DNA of 64,000 nt from Linum tenue (lineage: Eukaryota; Streptophyta; Magnoliopsida; Malpighiales; Linaceae), in contig CAMGYJ010000004.1 in assembly GCA_946122785.1 (NCBI GenBank), forward strand, positions 17,196,150 through 17,260,149, read 5' to 3'. The notes beneath the pieces were generated by a model. The model worked only from the letters and a program-made list of their open reading frames with translations, was not told the origin of the DNA and ran no database searches. Shown here in pieces: positions 24,771 to 36,605 of the stretch (position 1 is its first letter; every line of letters starts with the position of its first letter). The position numbers and the translations under genes are program-made.

Positions 24771-24785
24771 GGGGGGGGGGGGGGG
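24771..24785. repeat. Poly(G) run at LINE 3' end
   Basis: Fifteen consecutive G between ATTACC and the right-hand target duplication. Homopolymers of this kind are prone to assembly error in length, but its position at the exact insertion boundary is notable. Confidence 0.9.
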
Positions 24786-25190
24786 AATTATGTTTTGAGA
24801 TTTTTTTATTATGACATTTTAGTACCTAACATTTTCAAAATCTATAGATTGGTCTAATGTTTAGATGTTACTTACATCCATAATCCAATCACCAATTCAT
24901 TTTATCCATAGATCCACCAATGCAAAATATCCAATCCATTTGTCATCTAGTTGAACTTGGATGTGTTCAATCTTTTCCGCGTTGATGTACCGCCCACTAC
25001 CATTGATGCTTCTGCTGCACCCTTTCCCAAATCGTGCCGGAATATTACGATTTCTCAAGATACTTTGCACGTAATTGCATTCAAAAAGAAACCTAGACAT
25101 GGTTGTTAGGACTTAAGAGTAGAGTGTTTGGAGACTATAAGAAGACTGTAAATCTTGGTGAGAATCAAATATCAAATGTGGTTCAACAGG

Positions 25191-25885
25191 TAGGGATGGC
25201 AACAAAACCCGAACCCATGGTTACCCACCCGATCCAATCCGGTCAACGCGGGTAAAATTCTTGTTGACGGGTTTTGGGCTGGGTTTGGGTTTAAACCCGT
25301 TCACTATTCACTGGGTTGGGTTTGGGTTTAGGCAAAACCGACCCATGGGTACCCCGCCCACATCCATATAGTTAATTTTCTCGGTATATTTAATATTCTA
25401 AACAACTAATCTTATTTATGTTTGTGGAAACATGTCTAATTTTTTCTTTCAAATTGTGTAGAATGAAGTTGATGTTATCGAGTGAAGAGTGAAGAAACTT
25501 AATTGAAAGGAAGAAGCTTTCAATTAATCATGTTATTTACAGATAATTTGTGATTTGCTTCAATTTTCTTGAGTTTTCTAGATCGGTGTTGAACAATTTG
25601 TATACTTAATTTGTGATTTGCTTGAATTTTCTAGAATGGTGTTTTATATATGGATAATTTGTATTGAGATATTGATATTTGACTTTAATTTTGATAGAAA
25701 CTTGTTATTGTAAAATTTTTACGACAAAAACCTGTGGGTACCCATGAACCCATGGATACCCAGCGGGTTGGGTTGGGTTTGAGTTTTTCACACCCAGTGG
25801 GTTTTACCCCGGATTTTTTTCACGGATAAACCAATGGGTTTGGGTTTGGCAAAACCCGACCCAACCCGACCCATTGCCATCCCTA
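25191..25885. mobile_element. Non-autonomous hAT element, inverted copy
   Basis: A 695-bp member of the TAGGGATGGCAA family, opposite in orientation to the copies at 7374 and 52697. A perfect 8-bp duplication TCAACAGG lies at 25183-25190 and 25886-25893. It is non-coding. It sits about 0.5 kb downstream of the VPS53 stop codon. Confidence 0.93.
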
Positions 25886-26563
25886 TCAACAGGTCTAAGG
25901 ACCTGCAGGTGTATAAAGGGTAAACGTGTTGTGTTCATGCTACGCAGTATATGCATCCCGAGATTCCAGAAATTGTCTACTTGGAGTTTTCTTAACAAGA
26001 TATCTGATGAGGGTGACTCTGCTATCTTGTCCTGCAATTTCAGGAGCGGAGAGATAAGAGTTATTCTCTAAACCATGCCGAAGGTTTATACTATGGAAGA
26101 AGCCACAGCTGTTTGGTTCATGACAGCAGCAAAGCAAAAACTCTGATGAAAACAACAGATTTATAGTACAATTGAAAACAAAACAAAATTTTGTATAACT
26201 CCAGCTAGTAGCCCGTAAGAAATACAGCAGACTTGAATAATCTCTCCAAGCACGTTGAAAATTCGTCCTTCTATACATCCAGCTAATAGCCCCCAATCAA
26301 CACAGAAGTACAATTGAACACAAAACAACAATTTGTATAAAAAATGACTCTTAGGCATTGAAAAGCTTTCTGAAAGGTCCGTCTTTTCGGTCTTTGGCAG
26401 CTTCAGTTAGAGCCAGAAACCTCTTGAAACCGGTCGTGGCAGCACCCCGGCCAAGGGCGGCTGCCCTGGAGGAGGCGGTGAGGCCAAGGGACGGATGAGA
26501 AACCAGAGAAGTTGCCGCAGCCATGGCAGCAGCAGTGGTGGAGGTGGGAGCAGGAGTCGTAAC

Positions 26564-29496
26564 TGTAGACACCCCATTTTGTCCGGACAAATTATCCAAC
26601 TAAAATTCTAAACCTAAACCGTGAAATATCATAAGATAGATCGGCAATTACGAATCTAAAATATCAACGATTGTACAGTTTATTCGAATTTGATTCCGGT
26701 GGATCTAATAAGATCTATTGGCTTCCAATCTCGGTTTTTGGCACAACACAAATATAATAATAATAAAGAAGAACTTATTATTAAAATTATTAATTAATTA
26801 CAATTACAAACATAATACAAATTACAAATAAGAATTACTACATGAAAATTACAATAAATACATGTTTCTTCCATCTCTTTTGAAGCCAACCATGGACCTG
26901 CAACAAAGGGAAACAGAGTCGGTTCAAGTCCATATCAAGCCTAAAGTCCAAGTTCAAGCACAGACTACAAGACTAGAGCCCACATGTGAGCCAACCAAAA
27001 GCAGAGCCAGCCCACAAGGATCAGTAAGGGCTCGGTCAAGGCCCAATTCCAAGGCAAGCCCACATGGTTAGAAATGACCCGGCCAGCTAAAAAATGACTA
27101 AATCCAACCGACCGGTCAAACAGGAATTGGTATAGCCAAACCCAGACACCACCGCCTCATTTTTTCTATAAAAGGAGGCCCAATTCCCAAGGAGAAGGGG
27201 GAGCTTTTCAGAAGAAAAAACACTGGAGAAACACTTCTTTCTTTGTCAGTACTAGCTTCTTCTTTTTCGTAGTCAATTCAGAGTTTCTTTCTGTTCTTGG
27301 TCTGGTTAGAGAAGGGAAACACTGGGAAAATAGAAAGAGAAATACAAATATTTTTTCCTTCTTTACTTTCTGTAAAATAGAAGCAGAAGACCTCAAGGCA
27401 AACAGAAGCCCAACGAGGTTTGTATTGAGCAAAAACCAGATTTATATTCCAGTTATGATAATATACTACTGATTTAGTCTCTTCTCTACTACTCATTTTT
27501 TTTTTTTTTTCAATATCATTCTACTATTGTCATTATCAGCATCTCTTTCTTCACAATACTTTTTAACTCCAATCGAACTACACCGTGACCAAATTGATTT
27601 AAAAGAATGATTGAAAGCTAATCAAATCCGAGGTTTCCATTCATCTCTGTTTTATTCTCGATCCATTTATCTACTTATTTCAAGCACAATTAATTTACTA
27701 ACTAATTAGTCATAATAGCATATAACTACCTCTACTTTTACGTTAAGCTAATTACTATTTATTTATTTATTTATTATGCTATTTACTCTATGTTATTTAC
27801 TAGTTCGTTTATATATGTCATATTTCAATTCTTGCATCATTTCTGCACATACATAAAAATATAATATATAGAATAGATAAACAACAAAATCACCACACCA
27901 TCGCCAACCCTCTAAGTCCTAAAAGTCCCAAATCCACAAGCAAACCACATGATTTTCGATTTTAAACCCACGTATAGACCCTTTCCCCAATAAAAAATAC
28001 ACAAACACAACCATTTTCCAAAAACTGAGATCCATAAATCGATTTCAGATCCACATAAACTACAAATTTCCAAAATTTGAAGTCATATTAACATAATATT
28101 CCGAGATTCAAAATCGTCACCCACACAAACATCTTTCCAAAATACCAGATCTGTGAATCATTCTCCTATCCACAAACAACATGATTTTTTTTTCCAGTTT
28201 AATCTCCCCAGCCGTAGTAAACAGAATTTAGGAGAAACTCACCTAGATCTAAGCCACCTCCGAAACCTGCAAATCAAATCATCAAAGTCAGAAATATACA
28301 CAATCGAAACCCTTTGAAAACCCACATAAAGCGACGAGAAGACTCACAGAAAATAGAGTTCGACGATCGACCTTTCCCTTCTCACACCATCGTCGGATAG
28401 CCTCGCCGGCCGACGATATCTATCTCTCCGTTCTCCCCTCGATCGAACCCAAAAATAAAAATGAGAATAATATTAGAACCTTGAACCCGAAATCCAATAA
28501 AAACCCAGAAAATCGAACATGCAAAACCATAATCAGCCACTTACCGTCGATTTAGAAGCTGATCGGCGCTCGGATGGCGCGTTTTAGGCCGGGATCTCCC
28601 CGATTCCGAGGTGGAATGAGAAAAAAGGGATTATCCTTGGTTTTTCTCTCAGAAGGAAGAAGAAAGTTAATCGATGGAGAAGGGTTTCGGATTTCAAAAG
28701 GGAAAATGGAAAGGAAAGAGACGATATTTTTCTTTTGGGTTTTCTTCCTCTTTGGTTTGTTTCACAGAGAATAGTTGAGAGGGAGGGAGAGAAGGTTGAG
28801 CGGCGCTTAGGGTTTACTAGGGGATTAGGGTTTTCCTCGCTCGAACCCGGGTCCTAGACTTCTCAACTTCCAACAATTAAACATAATAAACCACTAAGCT
28901 ACAGCTTAATGTTTGTATACATAGCTTCTCTGGTTGCTTGTATTCGAATTAAACTCAATACGTAATCCATTAAAGGTCTTAGATATCTCCATTTAGTTAT
29001 ATAAAAATTTTCTCTAAATATCTTTTTCACTATGTCATTAGTCATTACCCATTTGTATACGTTTTTTTCTAACGATTCAGTAAAATGAAATCATGGTTAA
29101 TAGATCATGATGATTTTTTATAGTATAATCTTTCCATAATCATTAATCATTAATTAATTGGTTCCAACTAATCAAAATTCTTTCTTTAATTCTCAAGATT
29201 TACATCAATAGGTGTAAAATCGAATCATATTAGACTTATATTAATCCTATAATTAAAAAAACATATATGAAGCCAAATAATAATAATACACCCAACTCTT
29301 ATAAAAACTTAACGATTTAAGTAGTACCAATTTTGGGAGTAGTGGGTGTGAATACACTTCCCCACATGTAACCGTACTCCCGAACCTAGAATCCAAAATT
29401 TCGTAGACCAAAGGTGTTCGATCCACCACAACTACGATCGATGGCGACTCCGAGCAAATTCGCGAGCGATCCCGATTTCGAGGGGCGGTTGCGACA
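26564..29496. mobile_element. 2.9-kb solo LTR in last exon of VPS53
   Basis: Begins TGTAGACACCCCATTTTGTC and ends GGTTGCGACA, with a perfect 5-bp duplication GTAAC at 26559-26563 and 29497-29501. TG...CA ends, a TATA box about 600 bp in, and a 3' part with GATGGCGACTCC near 29440 resemble long LTRs of the Tat/Ogre group of Ty3 elements. No gag-pol lies within, so I call a solo LTR. Removing it rejoins the VPS53 last exon without changing frame (ASA then VTTPAPTSTT). Confidence 0.85.
27167..27174 (+). promoter_or_regulatory. TATA box of the solo LTR
   Basis: TATAAAAG preceded by TTTTTTC and followed by GAGGCCCAATTCC, about 600 bp from the LTR start. It indicates plus orientation of the LTR, opposite to VPS53, so any transcript from it would run antisense to VPS53. 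Confidence 0.6.
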
Positions 29497-32400
29497 GTAA
29501 CAGCTGATGCTGCTGATGGCAGAGCTGAAGGTTGAGAAAGTGCTGGACTTTGCTTGTTGAAGTCCTCCAATATGGTTTGCTGATCCGCCTTTTTAAGACC
29601 CTGTAACGATTTCCCTAGATGCAAATGCAATGTAGGAGACAATTAAAACCCTTGTTCAATGTATAAAGAGTAAAAATCCGAAACACATAACTCTGCTGCT
29701 AAGCAGAATATTGATAAGAGATGTATGTTTGTATGGCTTAGGTCAAAACAGATGAATTTGATAAGAAAGAGTGTTTGCATAGGAAGATTTGTATAAGCAT
29801 ATAGGTAGATTTGTTCAAAGAGGCATAGTCATCAAACACTCCAAAGCATGGCCATTTATCGAGGTTCCTAAGGATATAGGGAATAACCTTGAGCTCCAAA
29901 ATCCACTGGAACTCCATTGGTGTTCCCTCTGGTAATAATGCTCGATATGTATCTGCCACGGAATCTACTGGGGATAGTATAACCTGTAATTCATTCTTAA
30001 TTAGGAAAGCATGCAGTGAGGCATGAAACAGAAATCAAGCATTTACTCTTTTATCATATACCTTCAAAAGTGCTTCAGCTTTACTCATTTCCCGGCTCAC
30101 AAACTTTGAATAGCTCGCAGCACTAGACATCTGCGCCAAATAAAGTTAAAAGTGTTATTCAACATATCACTTGTTTAGGAAGAGATATTATCCATTTAAT
30201 AGAAGTGCAGATAGAAAAACAAAGCCTAGAGTACACTAGTACCCAATTAAACGCCTTGCTTCTTCACTGTTGCTTCAAAGCTTCAATCACATACTGAAAT
30301 ATTGAAGTGGAATCAAATCCTGCTCATTAGTTACTTTACTAGATAAGTTGCATTACGATCAAGCATCCTTGGATCAATTTCTTACTTTCAGTTGTTACTT
30401 GAATTTTTTATAAGGGAGCTCAAGTGATATCAACTTGGTCTGATCAAAGCACTGTCCTTAGACTTAAATCTATGTGCAGCTCATGCAGCTGTATATGTAA
30501 ATAATTTGACCGGAAAGTGCTGACTCACCTGTTGACCAAGCACTGGAATCTCCAGAAGAATTGTCTTCACGGCTTGAGTATCTAAAAGCATCTGCAAATA
30601 GCATCACAAAAATTTGCTAAACTAACTGAAATGATCGTCTTTGATGGTTTCACAAAATGAAAGGTCTAGTTTACAGGTGCTGTGTCTCCCCAACCATATG
30701 CTGAGGTCAAGTTTCATCAATGGTTGAAACGACAAGTTTCTGCCTCAAGACAAAAAGAACAAAAAGAGTTCATTCCTTGTCATGGAATGCAACAATTAGT
30801 CCTTCTGCCCTCTTGCTTTACACACCTATTTCTAAGCACTTCCTTGTTAATGAAAGATAAGTGTGTCTTTGCATTAATCCTGTTGTAAGGAACAGAATCA
30901 CAGCAGGAAATAGCAAAGAAATGTTATTTTAAGCATTCATTCCATCTAATTCCTTGCTCAAAAGGACATCAGTAAATCCATCCGTGATTATCTTGGCTTG
31001 ACAAATATGGAGAGGCAAACAATAATTTCCTAAGAAAACAAGTAGTAAGTGGCTTTAAATTCATTCATCGTCAGACACAAGCAATTGGAGAGAAAAAAAA
31101 CATGTTCATACCTGTTGCGCTCCAGTTTCAGATATTTGTTTGCACTTGAAAATGTTGGTGTAGAAGCGTAGACCAAGAGATGATGCAAGCTGCACAGAAA
31201 TAGTTAAGTCATGGACAATGTTATTGTTTTTGAAGAATAAGTACACCAAAAATGAAAAATAGTATGTCACAATTGCCAAAAGCGAACTTTTTACACTTGA
31301 CAGGACAACAACTTGAATGCATTTCATCTGAGTGAGAAGAGAAGGGCAGTGCACAGAAAGCTACAAAGCCTATGAATTAACTGCTTAAGGAGAAAGCTTC
31401 CCCTGCCTATGACAATGCACAGCAAATGGCGCCTAGGCACTCATCTAACTACTTGTAACATATCTACCATCTCAGTTTAACTTTCTACTCCTTTTTTTCT
31501 CTCCATTCCTTTCTCTGATTTTCTCTTTCTTTCAATTACTTCGTACTGCTTTATATGAGATGGGAAGTAAGCCGAAGAACATATTTGGTCGCAGCGAAAT
31601 TTTGTACCCACCTTGTCCAAGAAGTACTGGAAGTGAACAGGTGCTAGGAGGCTCCCCAGTACATGAGTGCTGCTGGTTAGGATCATATTTATACCATTGA
31701 CATACCTGCAATAACAAATCACTAATTTAGATGGATCTCGTGATATACACAAGTCCTGACAATTGAGAAATTCTTATCATGCTTCTTACGAAGATTGATC
31801 GCCAACGCTTTCAAGTGTAGCCCAGGGAACACGCGTCATGGCTGCCATTTCTAGATCAAACTTGGTTTCTAAGCCATGCACCAAGGTCATCAATGCCTCT
31901 GTTATAAGCCCGGAAAAGTCTTCTTCTACTGATGACATATATGCTCCAGCTGCAAGTTGAGGATCAATTATTTGCGACACGCTTTCAGCCAATTCACCTT
32001 ACTGTTCAAAAGAGTTAGACCAGGTACCAACACTTCATTCTAGGTTTCATTTCCTAAATCAACAAACAGCTAGGAAGAAATTATGTGCCACCTCCACTCA
32101 ACCATTGGTCATAAGCAAGCCATGATGATGGGAACTTGTTCCAAGAAGTGTTTTCAAGAAAGTTGCAATTTGGAAATAGGATCCAGCGGGGATGTTTAAA
32201 GTACAGAACATGTCTCAGGAAGGGTACATCCTAAGTTCCACTTTGAACTCTCTAACCCCAATTATATAACAGAATAAACGACAGTTTAATTTTCACAAAC
32301 TTAAAGGCGGACGTTAATCATGGATGACAGATGCTGCGCAATTGTAACCGACATAGACTAGCTGAGTTTACCTAATACTAGCAGATGCCGGAACAACTAT

Positions 32401-35400
32401 TATGAGGTCTTCAACCCAAGAGAGAAAACCACATAGGTTGCTTCTGAACCTAAAGCTAGCAAAGTACCTGTTCATTGTCTCATCTGGAAAACTTTATTAA
32501 TTTGATAATTGTACAAATAAGGAATAGCCGTTAAGCTATTACAGAACGCCCCACCTAATGCAAAATCTACGAATGGATAGATAGTGCTGGTTCAGTTATA
32601 AAGCTAAATTTCTTGTGCTTGAAATTTTCTGAATGACAAGGGTACTGGGCAAAAAGATGGGATACTCCATAGGAACCTGCTGCCTAAGGCAAATGGAAGG
32701 GTCATTATGTTCAAACATCTTGTAGAGCACATTAATCTCCACCCATTTTAGAGATATTTTTCTGCTGGCTGGGTGAAAGAAACAAGAAACTTTGAACAAA
32801 TAAATAGAAACACAAAAGATAAACTCACTATTTTTCTGCAGTATTCGGCTGAATTGACGATATAGCAAATCAGCCGTTCATCTCTATCGGAAGTCTGCTC
32901 AAAATTCGATGGCATTAGAGAATCCACATAACATATTACTAAGACAACTTTATTCACTGTGGCCATGAAGCCATTAGTAATGCCTTAATTTGTCCATCCA
33001 TACTAGTTTCTGCTGCAACAATTCCCACACCACCCTTGGGAAACCTTGCCTTGAGCTTTGAAGCATACGCTTTCAGAATTTTTTCAAATACCTGTAAGCG
33101 GAGCAAAATTAAAGGTTCACAAAATACTTATCTCACCCGCACAAGTGCACAAGCTTATCTGCCTCAGGGTCCCATGAGATATCATTGATCTCCAACTATA
33201 ATTCAATTAGAAGAATCTCTCTCGATAATAATTCAATTAGTTCCATCAGAAACATCCTAACAACGGTGTGGAATTACCCGCTTTTCCATTTAGTCTTTGC
33301 GATAGTTGAACGTTGGCCCCAAGAGGAATTTTGTTTAGTTTATAGGAGGAATGACAAGATATGAAAAAGAACTCCTTTCAGTTCTATCTTTTTACATCTT
33401 ATCTGCCATTAGTAAAAGGGAGATCCAAAACTGTATTCAAAACTATAATGAACGTCAACAAATTTGTTACAAAGGAAAACAAGCTTCTCATGCAGGAAAT
33501 AATTGGCCAAAATCCAACAAATGGAAATTATTCTCTGATAACTGATCGATCAATTTGATCATATTCTTTAATAGAAGCCTTACTTATGTATCTAATGCAG
33601 GTTGACATTAATTGTTACAATTTGCTTTTAGATTACTGATTTGCAGTGCGAGACTTAAAGTAAATGCACAGTAGATGATGAAAGAAATACCCTGAATAGA
33701 TTGAGTAATGTCTGGCTCTTTGTTAGAGCACTGCAACGTTTTAAGCTCCTCTTGATGATGAGAAACAACTGAAAACATGACAAACAACAATTCATCATTA
33801 TCATGAAATAGCATCTCAATGCACTGTTGTGATGCAGAATTGTATGTTCCACAAAGCAATTAGCAAATAACATCCAAAAAGCAACAACCTCAAACAAAAA
33901 CTTATTTGGTGGGAATACGGGAATATCAATACATATTTTGGAGGGAATATGGGAATATCAAATGCAAGGAGAAATCAAAGGTATGTCAACTAAGAAGAAT
34001 ATGGGAATATCGCCTGCAACTATCATAAACATTTACAAAGAAGAATACTTCAAACTCAGGTTCCGTTTCAATATGGTTCCCTAAGGCCTAAAAAATATTG
34101 GAGATACTATACCAAGAAAAGTGTCAGGATCTTAATCATTTGAATTTATGTGCCTCGATTCAAGCAAATACAATTTACATCAGGCATAACCAACATCCTC
34201 AAATGTACTTGATGCCTAATGGAGCCTAGAAAGGAAAAAACATATACATGCTTGCATGCAATAACTTCGCTTCAGTGATAATTCGCATCAAAAGTATTCG
34301 TTAAACCAACTAGCAATTAGAATGAACAGACAGCTGCTGTTATTTTCTTCATAGACTTTCAATTTCAATGGACAAGAGCCCAAGTCGATTTTCGAAAGTA
34401 CACTCTTTATGTATGATGAAGATGAAGATAGTTGCCAGTCCACAATAGGAACATGATCTTATAATGTATGTGACTGAGATCAATTCAGAACTCAAAATGA
34501 ACATGCAAAAGAAACGAGCGTCCAATTTCTTACCTGCATGCTACTAGATAAAACATTATTCTGACTGCCCTCTTCAATATCCCACTTTTCTTCCTGTAAA
34601 GAAGACAATAAAGTTTGTAGAACAATATGCACAATGATCACAGAAAAATGGAGGCGTTACAACCTGAATTCTCACACTACCTGAACAAGTTTTTCTAGAT
34701 TCTCCATCAGTGTCTTCTGCTCTAGCTCCACATAGCTAGTTAGATGAGGTTCAAAGCAAGATGAACAAATTCCACGGAAGTTAAACTGCACAATGGAAAA
34801 GCTTAAATTATTTCAATTACTAAGCAACTTCAAAACTGAAAGCCTGAAGAATTCATATCACAGAGATGAAAGTTTGGGTTGATGCTGACCGTTTTAAATG
34901 CAAGTTAAAATGAGCAATCTTTCTTCATATCAATTAGTTAATACTATAACATTGGCATGTACACATTATAATTTTAAATTTTCTATTTAACACAATGCAA
35001 TCAACTTTGACAAAATTACGTGAATGCCCAGTGGCATAATCAAGAAAACAAGGAAACAGACAGAAGAAAAGAAAAATCAGATGGAAACGCAAATACGTAC
35101 CCCGGCTCCGGGTGCTGACAAATCTTTATTTCCGTATTTTTCCTGCAAACACATTATCACGGTCAGAAAGTAGTTCACCTGATACAGATACAATTTATGA
35201 GAGGATTATCATTCACTATATGCCATAATACATACTTGGCCTTCATTTTCCTGATGTATAGCCAGCTTTCTTTCATAATTTTTCCGAATATCTGAAACAC
35301 TTTGATTGTGATTTTCTCTACCTATCTCTTCTATCTCATTTCCCATCTCCTTTTGAGAACCACCTCCAAATTTCTCAGCCAATTCATCCTCAAATTCTAA

Positions 35401-36602
35401 AGTTCGTTGCAGGGCCTGTCAAAATTAAACAAGAACACATTCAACAAACACAGTAGCGAAACCAAACAAGTTAACCATGGTAATGAGACAAATCCTATCA
35501 TATTCCTTTCGCCTTCAATGACATTCATACCATGGTATCTCAAAAAATAAGACATTTTTATATCATGGGGATGTCTAGCAAAAGTATACCATTAAAAGAG
35601 CTCCAATATCTGGCTTATCCTTCAGATTTTCAAGTATTCCCTCTAGTTGTTTCCTGAAATCAGAAACATCAAATGATCGCATACATAACACAATCTCTTA
35701 AACATCTTTTACTTTGTTTAGATATTTGAAGCAAAACAAAGCCCAAATAGTTTTCCAGACAGGCGTGATGAATGCCTTCTAAGCATCTCCTGAGTAGTCC
35801 ATATAAAATTATGTCAAATTGGTGGAAAACTTGATATATCAAGTCTCCTTCCAACACCTAAACAATCAGTTCCCCATGATGTACATAGAAGCTTGGTCCC
35901 CGACATCTAAGGTAATTTGCACAGAAAAATAGAAGATGGAAACCTAAATTTACTTGCATGATGCAACATCTGCTATTTGAAAGTAAGAGTCAAGAGTTGT
36001 ATATATAAAACCAGTGACATTTTCACTTGTAATTCTGTACATAGGGGATACCATGTCCAAGTCAATACTGGAATTTCTCATTGCTTTTCCAACTACATGC
36101 TCATACATACTAGTAGATCGATTACAAGGACTTCAAATAAGTAGCACATACCAAACACAATGCACTCACAATCAAACGAAGGCAGTGTAACACAAATAAT
36201 AACTCAAATCACCATATCATTGACTTTCTTTTGTACTTGCATTATAATCAGATAAGCACTCATGATAAAATAAGTAGCGCCTATCCATTCATAACTATGG
36301 AAATGTTCTGTCACCGGACTCCGTACCTTGTCTTCTTACAGAACTGGATACAAAGACGATAGGGAACATGCCATGAAGGAGGGAAGATCTTCCATATCTC
36401 CTCATTTGTTCTTATCCGGCGCTTAATCCATGCATACCTTCGTTCAGTTTTATCCAACTTGGCCAATTCTGGTCATAAAGAAAACAAACCGGAAAAGATA
36501 TTTAGAAGAAAAAATATTCTGAATCCTGATAAATACCTATACACATACATACAAATCACGTAAGAAAGATCAAAGATAACACGAACCAGCTCCTTCAAAG
36601 AT

Positions 36603-36605
36603 CTA
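36603..36605 (-). other. VPS53: In-frame stop (TAG) in VPS53 exon 7
   Basis: The minus-strand codons read ...LTSYE, TAG, IFEGA..., where Vps53 proteins have SYEQIFEGAE. A single C-to-T change of CAG explains it. Exon 7 (36587-36747) keeps phase with both neighbours, so there is no alternative reading that avoids the stop. It would end the protein at about codon 219 counted from the QMFPT methionine. Confidence 0.88.

Larger units (their letters stand above)
22246..24785 (+). mobile_element. 5'-truncated LINE with 14-bp target duplication
   Basis: The insertion is bounded by a perfect 14-bp direct repeat AATTATGTTTTGAG at 22232-22245 and 24786-24799. It contains only the second half of LINE ORF2, as expected after incomplete target-primed reverse transcription. 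Its 3' end is a run of 15 G (24771-24785) where a poly(A) tail would be expected. Duplication and contents together fix both ends. Confidence 0.9.

Noticed and set aside
26564..29501. A 2.9-kb intron of VPS53 between two C-terminal exons
   Set aside because: The block has LTR-type ends and a perfect GTAAC duplication, and deleting it gives a seamless frame. The edges do not fit splice sites as well as they fit an LTR insertion.
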